From: ZC4RG30 sp046347045
Lineage (GTDB): Bacteria; Pseudomonadota; Gammaproteobacteria; Steroidobacterales; Steroidobacteraceae
Reading direction: 5' to 3'
Length of the DNA stretch: 64,000 bases
NCBI GenBank assembly: GCA_046347045.1
Contig: JAXMGX010000018.1
Coordinates: 1 to 64,000, forward strand
Positions 17,629 through 26,185 of the stretch are shown in pieces. The notes under the pieces are model-generated. The model worked only from the letters and a program-made list of their open reading frames with translations. It did not search any database and was not told where the DNA came from. The position numbers and the translations under genes were made by a program. Positions within the stretch are counted from its first letter, which is position 1; the number at the start of each line of letters is the position of its first letter.

Positions 17629-18530
17629 CAGCCTTGGGTCTTCCGGCCGAAGAATTTGCGGATGCCGGCCACGAGCGCCACGAGGCCCGCGGCGATCAAC
17701 TTCCACGCTGCGGCGAAGAACGTGCCGAGAATGGCCCAGAAACCCTTCTTGGTCGCGATGGCCGCGGCGCCACCCAGCACCAGCGCGGCAAGTCCGTACT
17801 CGGCCACCTTGTCGCCCGGCACCCAGTCGGCATAGCGATGGCCCTGGTTGAAGCTGTAGCCGGCCAGCACCTGCTCCAGCTTCGGTCGCGCGGCCGACAG
17901 TCCTTCTTCGGAACTCACGAGGATCACCGAAGTATGCCCGCTGCGGCCGAGCACCTTGGTCGAGAAGTTCACGCCGCGGCCGCTGCGCCCCTGCAGTATC
18001 GTTGCCCATTCCAGGCGCTTGTTGGCGGAGTTGTAGGCGGGCGGCACGGCCCAGCCGAGCACATGCAGTTCATCCCAGCCGCGCCGCCGGCGCTCCTGGT
18101 TCGCATCCTCGGTGCCCTGCTTCATGGCCTTCAGCAGTTCGTCCGCGTCGATCTTCTCGTCGTCCTTCACGTAGCCCTCGTCCGAGAACGACAGGTACGC
18201 GGACCACTCGAGGTCGGCCGGCGCGATCATCACTTCCTTGCCACCGGGAATGTTCTGGTTCAGCAGCAGGAACTTGTCGGTGTTGGCCGCATCGAGGAAC
18301 ACATAGCCTTCGGGGACCACGAGCTTCGAGTTGCCGGCCACCGTCGCCGTGCTCGGCCCCTTCACCCAGTTGAGCTCCGACTCGGCCTTCAGGTAGGCCT
18401 GCTGCTCCGGCGTGCGCGCGGGTTCCTGTTCCGCCGCCACCGCATCCGCCGGCGCCGGCTGCTGTGCCAGCAGCGGCGCGCCTCCCAGTACCAGGACCAC
18501 GGCGGCAGCGACGGACAGCGGATGCTTCAT
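17628..18530 (-). CDS. DUF2167 family membrane protein
   Basis: 300 residues with a signal peptide (VAAAVVLVLGGAPLLAQQ, ending about residue 22). The conserved DUF2167 body includes ELNWVKGPSTATVAGNSKLVVP, YLSFSDEGYVKDDEKIDADELL and VLGWAVPPAYNSANKRLEWA. A C-terminal membrane region follows (GLAALVLGGAAAI at about 248, and WAILGTFFAAAWKLIAAGLV). The protein is predicted to be periplasmic and anchored by the C-terminal helices; the family's function is not established to my knowledge. Its start lies 2 bases after the stop of the carotenoid oxygenase gene and its ribosome binding site is inside that gene, so the two are almost certainly co-transcribed. Confidence 0.85.
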   Translation of the reverse strand: MKHPLSVAAAVVLVLGGAPLLAQQPAPADAVAAEQEPARTPEQQAYLKAESELNWVKGPSTATVAGNSKLVVPEGYVFLDAANTDKFLLLNQNIPGGKEVMIAPADLEWSAYLSFSDEGYVKDDEKIDADELLKAMKQGTEDANQERRRRGWDELHVLGWAVPPAYNSANKRLEWATILQGRSGRGVNFSTKVLGRSGHTSVILVSSEEGLSAARPKLEQVLAGYSFNQGHRYADWVPGDKVAEYGLAALVLGGAAAIATKKGFWAILGTFFAAAWKLIAAGLVALVAGIRKFFGRKTQG

Positions 18531-18532
18531 GT

Positions 18533-20161
18533 TCAGGCCTTCTTGTTGGGTATGGCATCGCCCGGCACCCACCAGCCGTGAATCTGCCCGGCAATGCGCG
18601 TGGGCAGCTTCACCGTGGCGATGGGGCCTTCATCGATGCGTTCGGCATCGAGGATGACCAGATCGCAGCGGCCGTTCTGTGACGCATACGACGCCACGCC
18701 CATCAGGTAACCCACGCCTTCCGGTGCGTTCCTGCTCTTCGGCGCGAAGCAGGCCTCGGCGAGCTGGGCTCCTTCGGGTGCACGGAACAGCTTCGAACTG
18801 CGGTTCGACAGATCGAAGCGCGCATAGCACGAGGCGGGCCGCTTGGCCGGGTCTTTCGGATCGGGATCAGGGCAGGGCAGGAAGCCGTAGCGATACGGCA
18901 CCGTGTTGTAGCGATCGTCCTGCCGCGGCAGCGCGCCGATGTGATTGGGGTACAGCGTCTCGATCTGGTAGTCGGTGGGGTTCTTCTGCGACACGTCGGC
19001 CGACAGCCGCGTGATGTGGCTGGCCCCGCGCACCGGGTCCCACTTCGAGCCATCGCGCATGGGCATGAACGGGAAGGGATTCGACAGCGACATCTCCACG
19101 TCCACGTAGAGCCGCTTGCCATCGTCGAAGCCGCCCATCATGTGCGTGGCGCTGCGCTCCGGCCCCTTGATCCACTTGACGTCCTTGCCATCGCCGCCGC
19201 GGCGGAAATAGCCGAAGTACGTGGGCTGGCCGGAGTACCACGACCAGTGGATGCCGCCGCGTTCGATCTGTGCCTGATCGAAGGCCAGCGGAATCACGTA
19301 CAGCATCACGAAGTTCTCGGTCACCTGGTAGTCATGCAGCATGCCCACGTAGGGCACGTTCACCCAGGCCTCCCACACTTTCTTGCCCTGCGGCGTGTAC
19401 TCGAACACGTTCACGTCGGTGGTGTTGAAACCCTTGGCCTCGTACCCGAAGCCCAGCAAATTGCCGGTGCGCGAATCGGTCTTCGGATGCGCGGTGAAGG
19501 TCTTGCTCTTGAGCTGTCCGTTGAAGGTGTACACGGGATCGAGCGTCTCGAGCGTGTTCAGGTCCATCGCGGCGGGCGGGCTGTCTTCCTTCAATGCCAG
19601 CAGCCTGCCGTTGTGATGGATGATGTGCGTGTTGTGCGTGCCGCGCGACAGACCCTTCACCGATGGATCGTCCAGGTATGGATTGCGGTACATCGGGAAA
19701 AGGATCTTCCCGGCCTTTTCCTGCGCCAGGTAGCGCTGGTTGCGCACGAAGCGCGTCTTCAGGTTCACGCGTCCGTTCTTGAAGCGGAACATGCTCACAT
19801 GTCCTTCGCCGTCGAAGGGAATGTTGCCGGCGCGCATGGGGTATTGCGCATCGGGCCCCACGCGATAGAACGCACCGTCGAGGTCGACGGGAATCTTGCC
19901 TTCCACCTCGCAGTCGGTGATGTCCAGTTCGGCGCGGAAGAGCTGCGGCCCGCGCGCGGCCGGCGGCGGCGTATAGCGCTCGGCCATGTCGCTGGCGCGC
20001 GGCGCACCAGCGGGCGGTGTGGCCGAATTCGGCGCAGGTTGCGGCGCGCCCGCAGGCACCTGCGCATCCGCCGCGGCCATCAGTGTTGCACCTGCAGCGC
20101 CGATGGCGCCGCCCATGAACTGCCGCCGGCCGATGCCGGCGTCCTGATCTTTCTCAGCCAT
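18533..20161 (-). CDS. Tat-exported carotenoid oxygenase family (retinal pigment epithelium 65-like) protein
   Basis: 542 residues. The N-terminus carries a twin-arginine signal (GRRQFMGG, hydrophobic GAIGAAGATLMAAA, then ADA), which predicts folding in the cytoplasm and export. The seven-bladed propeller keeps the four iron-binding His: GTHNTHIIHH, FTAHPKTD, GMLHDYQVTENF and GQIHGWWVPG. Such enzymes cleave C=C bonds of carotenoids, stilbenes or isoeugenol-like phenylpropenes. The substrate is not visible; the nearby VAO/4-cresol dehydrogenase-type operon makes lignin-type aromatics one option (inference). The ATG at 20161 follows GAGGG. It is followed after 2 bases by the DUF2167 gene and preceded after 16 bases by DUF1761. 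Confidence 0.9.
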   Translation of the reverse strand: MAEKDQDAGIGRRQFMGGAIGAAGATLMAAADAQVPAGAPQPAPNSATPPAGAPRASDMAERYTPPPAARGPQLFRAELDITDCEVEGKIPVDLDGAFYRVGPDAQYPMRAGNIPFDGEGHVSMFRFKNGRVNLKTRFVRNQRYLAQEKAGKILFPMYRNPYLDDPSVKGLSRGTHNTHIIHHNGRLLALKEDSPPAAMDLNTLETLDPVYTFNGQLKSKTFTAHPKTDSRTGNLLGFGYEAKGFNTTDVNVFEYTPQGKKVWEAWVNVPYVGMLHDYQVTENFVMLYVIPLAFDQAQIERGGIHWSWYSGQPTYFGYFRRGGDGKDVKWIKGPERSATHMMGGFDDGKRLYVDVEMSLSNPFPFMPMRDGSKWDPVRGASHITRLSADVSQKNPTDYQIETLYPNHIGALPRQDDRYNTVPYRYGFLPCPDPDPKDPAKRPASCYARFDLSNRSSKLFRAPEGAQLAEACFAPKSRNAPEGVGYLMGVASYASQNGRCDLVILDAERIDEGPIATVKLPTRIAGQIHGWWVPGDAIPNKKA

Positions 20162-20177
20162 GACAACCCTCGTGTGA

Positions 20178-20582
20178 TTACGGCCAGATTCCGATGATGG
20201 TGCCCATGATGGCGAAATTCACCACCTGGTATCCCGCATTGACGAGCCACAGCCGCAGCGGCCGCTGCTCGAACAGATAAATGACGCCGACGGACGTGGC
20301 AACGAAGAACAGCGCGCTGAAAAGGCCCGTGTGCAACCCCATCTTCCAGCCCGCATGCGGGCCCGCCAGCAATGCCAGCGCCGTGGCGATGCACAGATTC
20401 AGCACGAAGGTGCCGCCGAAGGTCAGCGCCATGCTGCCCTGCGCGCCCTTCTCCTTGGTCATGCCGCTGGCGGCCATCCAGACGCGGCCGAATACCGGGC
20501 CGTACCACAGCGACCCGAGCGCGAATGACGAGACGGTGGCCACGACGACGGCCAGCCAGTTGATGTCGGACAGATGATGCAT
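20178..20582 (-). CDS. DUF1761 family membrane protein
   Basis: 134 residues with four predicted transmembrane helices (about 7-27, 52-74, 83-103 and 112-132). The DUF1761 start pattern is NWLAVVVATVSSFALGSLWYGP, then FGRVWMAASGMTKE. The function is unknown. It starts at 20582 after a purine-rich GGGGGGAG. It is 16 bases upstream of the carotenoid oxygenase gene on the same strand, so it is probably in that operon. A membrane role in handling a lipophilic carotenoid oxygenase substrate would be speculation. Confidence 0.82.
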   Translation of the reverse strand: MHHLSDINWLAVVVATVSSFALGSLWYGPVFGRVWMAASGMTKEKGAQGSMALTFGGTFVLNLCIATALALLAGPHAGWKMGLHTGLFSALFFVATSVGVIYLFEQRPLRLWLVNAGYQVVNFAIMGTIIGIWP

Positions 20583-20639
20583 GTCAGACTCCCCCCTGTT
20601 GTTGTGCCAGCTATCTTGCGCCCGACGCGCGGTCGCCTG

Positions 20640-21278
20640 CTACCCCAGCAGGGCGCGGTCAGAGGCCAGCGCGGCCGCGAATGAAGGCCGCGCCATCATC
20701 CTCGCCAGGAAGCCGGCGAGCTTGGGGTGCTTCGACGCCGCGGGGGCCGCATTGCAGTACGTCATGTTCACCAGCATGGCGGCCAGCGCCACGTCGGCGA
20801 TGGTCAGCGCCTTGCCCACCAGGAAACCCTCCGCCGGCACCACGCCCTCGAGGTAGTCGTACACCGGCGGCAGCAGCGTATCCTGCGCTTCCTGCGCGGC
20901 GGCCAGATCGCCAGCGCGGTTCAGGAATTTCGGCGCCACCACGCGGTTGAAGAACACCTTCTGCCCGGCGGGGAACAGGACGGTGTCGGACATCTCCTCG
21001 AACCACACCGCGCGCGCCCGCTCCTTCGGCGCGGCGGGCAGCATCGCCGGCGCCGGATGCAGTGCCTCGAGGTAGGTGACGATGGCCGTGGAATCGGCGA
21101 GCTGGAAGTCGCCATCGACCAGTGCCGGGATCTTGCGGAAGGGACTGGCCGCGAGGAACAGCGGATCGTCGCTGGTGGTGGGGTTGATGGCACGATTGTC
21201 GAGCTTGATGCCCTTCTCCGCGGCCACCACCAGCACCTTGCGCACGTACGGGGAAACACTGGCACCGAGCAGGATCAT
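20640..21278 (-). CDS. Glutathione S-transferase family protein
   Basis: 212 residues: an N-terminal thioredoxin-fold domain, residues 1-78, with ASVSPYVRKVLVVAAEKGI and the GSH-site cis-Pro in SPFRKIPALVDGDFQLADSTAI. A C-terminal all-helical domain follows. The layout resembles bacterial GSTs; the class is not clear. It may detoxify electrophiles in the cytoplasm. It lies 57 bases upstream of the DUF1761 gene on the same strand and 36 bases after glyS, so it could be cotranscribed with either. Confidence 0.88.
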   Translation of the reverse strand: MILLGASVSPYVRKVLVVAAEKGIKLDNRAINPTTSDDPLFLAASPFRKIPALVDGDFQLADSTAIVTYLEALHPAPAMLPAAPKERARAVWFEEMSDTVLFPAGQKVFFNRVVAPKFLNRAGDLAAAQEAQDTLLPPVYDYLEGVVPAEGFLVGKALTIADVALAAMLVNMTYCNAAPAASKHPKLAGFLARMMARPSFAAALASDRALLG

Positions 21279-21314
21279 TGCGGAACTCCCCTGAAACTCT
21301 TCGTCTTGTGTCGA

Positions 21315-23456
21315 TCAGCCGGGCAGGCGCGACAAATCGGCGATGCCGCCGAACAGCTTCTGCAGCGCCGACAGCAGCGCCAGCCGGTTGGCGCGCAGCG
21401 CCGGGTCCGGGTCCATCACCATCACCTCGTCGAAGAAAGTGTCGACGGCCGGCTTCAGCCGCGCCAGTTCGCCAAAGGCCTGGGTGTACTCGCCCGCCGC
21501 CACATGGCCGGGGACGGAATGCATCACACCCTGCAGTGCATCGAACAGTCGGCGCTCGGCATCGAACACGAGCTTCGCGCTGTTGATCGGGGCATCCCCG
21601 ATGCCACCGCCGGCGCTCTTCTTGAGAAGGTTGGCGATGCGCTTGTTGGCCGCGGTGAGGCTGGCGGCCTCGGGCAGCTTCAGGAAATCCAGCAGCGCAC
21701 GCAGCCTTGCATCGAAATCCAGCGGTGAACGCGGGCGCACTGCGATCACCGCATCGCAAGCCTCGGGCGTGATGCCGGGAATCGGCGGGCCACCATCGGG
21801 CGGCTCGAGCCATGCATTGCGCTGACGTTCGAGGATGTAGTCGTATATCTGCGTGGCCACCACGTCGCGCGCGGGCAGCGGCTTCGCGCCGGCGGCCACG
21901 GGCGCCTCGAACACCGTGTGCGCGCGCAGTGCCTCGTCGATGAGATCCACCACGTCCAGCGGCAGGCGATGCTCGAAGATCATGCGGCCGATGCCGATGG
22001 CCGCGCGCCGCAGCGCGAAGGGATCCTTCGTGCCGCTGGGCTTCTGCCCGATGGCGAAGATGCCGGCGAGCGTGTCGAAGCGATCGGCCAGCGCCACGGC
22101 AAGGCCGGTCTTCGACGCGGGCGTATCATCGCTGGCGCCGCGCGGCTGGTAATGCTCGGCAATCGCGGTGGCCACTTCCGCCGGCTCGCCATCGGCTACC
22201 GCGTAGTAGCGGCCCATGATGCCCTGCAGCTCGGGGAACTCACCGACCAGATTCGTGACCAGATCGCACTTGGCGAGCAGCGCCGCGCGTTCGGCCAGCG
22301 CGCCATCACCGTCGATGCGCGCCGCAATGGCGCGCGCCAGCGGCGCGATGCGACGCACCTTGTCGCCGATGGAGCCGAGCTGCGCCTGGAAGGTGACGGC
22401 ATCGAGCTGCGCCAGCCGCGAGGCCAGCGGCGCCCGGCGATCCTGCTCCCAGAAGAAAGCCGCATCCGACAACCGCGGGCGCACCACGCGCTCGTTGCCG
22501 GCGCGCACCACGTTCATGTCGCGGCTGTCGACATTGCTCACGGTGATGAACCAGGGCAGCAGCCTGCCGTCGGCGCCCGCCACCGGGAAGTAGCGCTGGT
22601 GGTCCTGCAGAACCGAGATCAGGAGCTCGCGCGGCAGCGCGAGGAAGCGGTCCTCGAAGCGGCCGGCCAGTGGCACCGGCCATTCGTTCAGCGAGGTCAC
22701 TTCGTCCAGCAGCGCATCGCCGATCAGGGCGTGGCCGCCGTGCTGCCCGGCCAGCGCGATCACGCCGGACCGGATGCGCTCGCGGCGCGTCGCGAAGTCG
22801 GCGATCACGAAGCCGCGCTTCGCAAGCGTGCCTTCATAGGCGCCCGGTGTCGTGATGCGCAGCGGCTTCGTCGAATGGAAACGATGGCCACGCGTCTGGT
22901 TGCCCGCCGGCACGCCGAGAATGGTGGCGGGAATGACGTCCTTGCCCAGCAGCAGTATCAGCGTGTGCACCGGCCGCACGAACTGCGCCTCGCCCGCGCC
23001 CCAACGCATGCGCTTGGGGATGGGCAGCTGGTCCAGTGCCTCGGACACGAATCCCGGCAACAGCTTCGCCGCCGCTTCGCCGGCCTTCACGCCGGTATAC
23101 GACAGACATTCATTGCCCTTGGGATCGGTCTCGCGGCCCAGCGATTCCAGCGCAACGCCGCAGCTCTGCGCGAAGGCCGCGGCGGCACGCGTGGGCGCGC
23201 CTGCCTTGTCGAAGGCAGCGGCCACGGGCGGGCCGCGACGCTGGATTTTCTGCTCCGGCGCCTGCAACGCCAGTCGCTTCACGCGCACCGCGAGCCGGCG
23301 CGGCGTGGCGAAGGCTTCCACCTTGCCATGTGCGAGACCCGCGGCGTCGATGCGCGATACCAATCCATCGCGGAACGCATCAGACAGTGACAGCAGCGCC
23401 TTCGGTGGCAACTCTTCCGTGCCCAGTTCGACGAGAAAATCGGCGCGGTCGCTCAT
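21315..23456 (-). CDS. glyS: Glycyl-tRNA synthetase beta subunit
   Basis: 713 residues, close to the usual length of bacterial GlyS (about 690). It starts with the typical LVELGTEELPPKALLSLSDAF, then AFATPRRLAVRV. Mid-protein landmarks are PIPKRMRWG, NEWPVPLAGRFEDRFLALP and VGEFPELQGIMGRYYA, and the C-terminal anticodon-binding region ends the protein (SLTAANKRIANLLKK). It charges tRNA-Gly as an alpha2beta2 complex with GlyQ. Its start overlaps the glyQ stop by 4 bases (ATGA, 23453-23456), the usual arrangement for 1:1 subunit synthesis. Confidence 0.97.
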   Translation of the reverse strand: MSDRADFLVELGTEELPPKALLSLSDAFRDGLVSRIDAAGLAHGKVEAFATPRRLAVRVKRLALQAPEQKIQRRGPPVAAAFDKAGAPTRAAAAFAQSCGVALESLGRETDPKGNECLSYTGVKAGEAAAKLLPGFVSEALDQLPIPKRMRWGAGEAQFVRPVHTLILLLGKDVIPATILGVPAGNQTRGHRFHSTKPLRITTPGAYEGTLAKRGFVIADFATRRERIRSGVIALAGQHGGHALIGDALLDEVTSLNEWPVPLAGRFEDRFLALPRELLISVLQDHQRYFPVAGADGRLLPWFITVSNVDSRDMNVVRAGNERVVRPRLSDAAFFWEQDRRAPLASRLAQLDAVTFQAQLGSIGDKVRRIAPLARAIAARIDGDGALAERAALLAKCDLVTNLVGEFPELQGIMGRYYAVADGEPAEVATAIAEHYQPRGASDDTPASKTGLAVALADRFDTLAGIFAIGQKPSGTKDPFALRRAAIGIGRMIFEHRLPLDVVDLIDEALRAHTVFEAPVAAGAKPLPARDVVATQIYDYILERQRNAWLEPPDGGPPIPGITPEACDAVIAVRPRSPLDFDARLRALLDFLKLPEAASLTAANKRIANLLKKSAGGGIGDAPINSAKLVFDAERRLFDALQGVMHSVPGHVAAGEYTQAFGELARLKPAVDTFFDEVMVMDPDPALRANRLALLSALQKLFGGIADLSRLPG

Positions 23457-24415
23457 GCGCGCGCTCCCGCCGCATTGGCAGCATCCGCCATCAGCACCCG
23501 CGGCCCGGCCGCCAGCATCGGAAAGCCCAGCGCCTCGCGGCTGGCGTAATAACTCTGCGCAACCGCGCGCGCCAGCGTGCGCACGCGCAGGATGTAGCGC
23601 TGGCGTTCCGTCACCGAGATGGCGCGCCGCGCATCCAGCAGATTGAAGGTATGCGAAGCCTTCAGCACCTGCTCGTATGCAGGCAACGCCAGCTTCGCCG
23701 CGAGCAGGTCATTGCAGGCCTTTTCGTGCTCATCGAAATGCCGCAGCAGCACCGCCACGTCTGCATGCTCGAAGTTGTACGTGGACTGCTCCACCTCGTT
23801 CTGGTGAAACACATCGCGATACGTCACGCGGCCCAGCGGGCCATCGGCCCAGGTGAGGTCATACACGCTCTCCACGCCCTGCAGGTACATGGCCAGGCGT
23901 TCGAGTCCGTAGGTGATCTCGCCGGTCACGGGCCGGCAGTCGAGGCCGCCCACCTGCTGGAAGTAGGTGAACTGCGTGACCTCCATGCCATTGAGCCAGA
24001 CTTCCCAGCCCAGGCCCCACGCGCCCAGAGTGGGCGATTCCCAGTTGTCCTCGACGAAGCGCAGGTCATGCACCAGCGGATCGAAGCCGATATGCATCAG
24101 CGAACCGATGTAAAGGTCGAGGATGTCCACCGGCGAGGGTTTGATCACCACCTGGAACTGGTAGTAGTGCTGCAGCCGGAAGGGGTTCTCCCCGTAGCGA
24201 CCATCGGTGGGCCGGCGCGAGGGCTGCACATAGGCCGCGCTCCAGGGCTCGGGGCCGATGGACCGCAGGAAGGTGGCCGTGTGAAAGGTGCCGGCGCCCA
24301 CTTCCATGTCGAGAGGCTGCAGCAGTACGCAGCCGCGGGCAGCCCAGTACTGCTGCAGCGCGAGGATCAGGTCCTGGAAGGTGGCGGGTCGGGCGCCAAT
24401 TTTTCGAGTCGCCAT
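23453..24415 (-). CDS. glyQ: Glycyl-tRNA synthetase alpha subunit
   Basis: 320 residues, class II synthetase. Recognisable segments are TFQDLILALQQYWAARGCVL, PLDMEVGAGTFHTATFLRS, QPSRRPTDGRYGENP (the motif 2 region) and SVYDLTWADGPLGRVTYRDVF. It forms the catalytic alpha subunit of tetrameric GlyRS. It is the first gene of the glyQS operon; the last 4 bases overlap the glyS start. The upstream 266 bases are shared with the divergent glnA promoter, and a TATACT -10 box (minus strand) lies 40 bases before its start. Confidence 0.97.
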   Translation of the reverse strand: MATRKIGARPATFQDLILALQQYWAARGCVLLQPLDMEVGAGTFHTATFLRSIGPEPWSAAYVQPSRRPTDGRYGENPFRLQHYYQFQVVIKPSPVDILDLYIGSLMHIGFDPLVHDLRFVEDNWESPTLGAWGLGWEVWLNGMEVTQFTYFQQVGGLDCRPVTGEITYGLERLAMYLQGVESVYDLTWADGPLGRVTYRDVFHQNEVEQSTYNFEHADVAVLLRHFDEHEKACNDLLAAKLALPAYEQVLKASHTFNLLDARRAISVTERQRYILRVRTLARAVAQSYYASREALGFPMLAAGPRVLMADAANAAGARA

Positions 24416-24454
24416 GGGGTGTTAGCGGTGCCGGATGCGCAAAATGAGCGCGGC

Positions 24455-24483
24455 AGTATATCGAGTCGATCATGGCGCAAGCC
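24455..24483 (-). promoter_or_regulatory. Likely sigma-70 promoter for glyQS
   Basis: On the minus strand a TATACT -10 box lies at 24460-24455. The -35 region at 24483-24478 (GGCTTG, 17 bases upstream) is poor, so this is moderate evidence. Transcription would start about 24448, roughly 33 bases before the glyQ ATG. Confidence 0.45.
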
Positions 24484-24504
24484 GCTGGCGGCGTACACAT
24501 GATC

Positions 24505-24521
24505 TGCACCATAATGATGCA
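24505..24521. promoter_or_regulatory. NtrC binding site 1 upstream of glnA
   Basis: TGCACCATAATGATGCA matches the consensus TGCACCA-N3-TGGTGCA at all 14 fixed positions but one. Its centre is about 126 bases upstream of the predicted sigma-54 start, like the upstream enhancer sites at enteric glnA. Confidence 0.7.
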
Positions 24522-24534
24522 ATACGTGGTGCAA

Positions 24535-24551
24535 CGCACTGAAACAGTGCA
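24535..24551. promoter_or_regulatory. NtrC binding site 2 upstream of glnA
   Basis: The sequence contains the perfect inverted repeat GCACTG-AAA-CAGTGC (24536-24550), keeping the GCAC/GTGC core of NtrC sites. Its centre is 30 bases (about three helical turns) from site 1. A TGGTGCA half site lies between them at 24527-24533. Confidence 0.6.
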
Positions 24552-24612
24552 AATTAGCGGCCAAAATAGCCGAGTGTTCCGCTAACTAATTGATTATAAA
24601 GGCTGCGACCTT

Positions 24613-24628
24613 TGGCACAGGGCCTGCA
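24613..24628 (+). promoter_or_regulatory. Sigma-54 (-24/-12) promoter of glnA
   Basis: TGGCACAGGGCCTGCA has the invariant -24 GG and -12 GC with the correct 10-base interval, and matches TGGCACG-N4-TTGCA at 9 of 11 or more fixed positions. The predicted start is near 24639, 43 bases before the glnA ATG. With the NtrC sites and the ntrBC genes downstream it implies nitrogen-limited activation. Confidence 0.78.
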
Positions 24629-24681
24629 TTGGAATGGGGCCTGGTACGAATTAGAAAGACATCCATCAAATCGGAGGAGCC

Positions 24682-26097
24682 ATGACTACGCCCAGCGACG
24701 TCCTGAAGATCATCAAAGAGAAGGAGATCAAGTACGTCGATTTTCGTTTCTGCGATACCCGCGGCAAGGAACAGCATGTCACGGTGCCTGCGCACCAGGT
24801 GAAGGAAGGCCTGTTCACCGACGGCAAGATGTTCGATGGCTCCTCGATCGCCGGCTGGAAGGGCATCAACGAGTCCGACATGATCCTGATGCCCGATGCC
24901 TCCACGGCCATCATCGATCCGTTCTTCGAGCAGCCCACGCTGAACCTGCGCTGCAACGTGATCGAGCCCGCCACGATGCAGGGCTACGAGCGCGATCCGC
25001 GCTCGCTCGGTCGCCGCGCCGAGGCCTACCTCAAGTCCACCGGCATCGCCGACGGCGCGCTGTTCGGACCCGAGAACGAATTCTTCATCTTCGACAGCGT
25101 GAAGTCGCACAGTGCGATCAACAGCACCGGCTACACCATCGATTCGTACACCGGCGCGTGGAATTCCAACACCGAATTCACCGATCGCCCCAATCTGGGT
25201 CATCGTCCCGGCGTGAAGGGCGGCTATTTCCCGGTGCCGCCGGTGGATGCCTACCAGGACATCCGCAGCGCCATGTGCGATGCGCTCGAAGAAATGGGCA
25301 TGGAAGTCGAGGTGCACCACCATGAAGTGGCCACCGGTGGCCAGTGCGAAATCGGCGTGGGCGCCGGCGGCCTGGTGAAGAAGGCCGACGAGGTGCTGAT
25401 CCTCAAGTACGTGGTCCAGAACGTGGCGCACCAGTACGGCAAGACGGCCACCTTCATGCCGAAGCCGCTGGTGGGCGACAACGGCTCGGGCATGCACGTG
25501 CACCAGTCGCTGCAGAAGGACGGCAAGGCGCTGTTTGCCGGCGACAAGTACGGCGGCCTGTCGGAAACGGCGCTGTACTACATCGGCGGCATCATCAAGC
25601 ATGCCAAGGCCATCAACGCCTTCACCAACCCCGGCACCAACAGCTACAAGCGCCTGGTGCCCGGCTTCGAAGCGCCGGTGATGCTGGCCTACTCGGCCCG
25701 CAACCGTTCGGCCTCGATCCGCATTCCCTGGGTGGCGAACCCGAAGGCGCGCCGCATCGAAGTGCGCTTCCCGGACTCGCTGGCGAATCCGTACCTGGCG
25801 TTCTCGGCCATGATGATGGCCGGCCTCGATGGCATCCAGAACAAGATCCACCCCGGCGATCCGGCCGACAAGGACCTGTACGACCTGGAGCCGGAGGAAG
25901 AGAAGCACATTCCGCAGGTCTGCCATTCGCTCGACATGGCGCTGGAGCACCTGGACAAGGACCGCGGCTTCCTGAAGGCCGGCGGCGTGTTCACCGACGA
26001 CGTGATCGATTCCTACATCGCGCTGAAGATGACGGAAGTGACGCGCTATCGCATGAGCACGCACCCCTGCGAAATCGACATGTATTACAGCCTCTGA
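24682..26097 (+). CDS. glnA: Glutamine synthetase type I
   Basis: 471 residues, standard length for GSI-beta. Motifs seen are MFDGSSIAGWKGINESDM, GPENEFFIFD, FMPKPLVGDNGSGMHVHQSL (active site) and KRLVPGFEAPVMLAYSARNRSASIRIP. Tyr near residue 400, in KDLYDLEPEEEKHI, matches the adenylylated Tyr397, so GlnE/GlnB control is expected. It converts glutamate, ATP and ammonia to glutamine in the cytoplasm. A strong Shine-Dalgarno (GGAGGAG) precedes the ATG. Expression is set by the sigma-54/NtrC sites upstream; ntrBC lie downstream. Confidence 0.98.
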   Translation: MTTPSDVLKIIKEKEIKYVDFRFCDTRGKEQHVTVPAHQVKEGLFTDGKMFDGSSIAGWKGINESDMILMPDASTAIIDPFFEQPTLNLRCNVIEPATMQGYERDPRSLGRRAEAYLKSTGIADGALFGPENEFFIFDSVKSHSAINSTGYTIDSYTGAWNSNTEFTDRPNLGHRPGVKGGYFPVPPVDAYQDIRSAMCDALEEMGMEVEVHHHEVATGGQCEIGVGAGGLVKKADEVLILKYVVQNVAHQYGKTATFMPKPLVGDNGSGMHVHQSLQKDGKALFAGDKYGGLSETALYYIGGIIKHAKAINAFTNPGTNSYKRLVPGFEAPVMLAYSARNRSASIRIPWVANPKARRIEVRFPDSLANPYLAFSAMMMAGLDGIQNKIHPGDPADKDLYDLEPEEEKHIPQVCHSLDMALEHLDKDRGFLKAGGVFTDDVIDSYIALKMTEVTRYRMSTHPCEIDMYYSL

Positions 26098-26116
26098 TGA
26101 GCTGAAAGAGAGGCTT

Positions 26117-26139
26117 CCGGCGCGCTTATGTCGCGCCGG
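26117..26139 (+). terminator. Strong hairpin after glnA (terminator or processing site)
   Basis: CCGGCGCG (26117-26124) and CGCGCCGG (26132-26139) form an 8-base perfect stem around a 7-base loop, 20 bases after the glnA stop. No T-run follows, so it may stabilise the 3' end or partly attenuate read-through into the DUF4124-ntrBC genes. Confidence 0.45.
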
Positions 26140-26185
26140 GGGCCGATCCTTGAATCGACGGGAAATGGGACTATGCTGATGCCCT

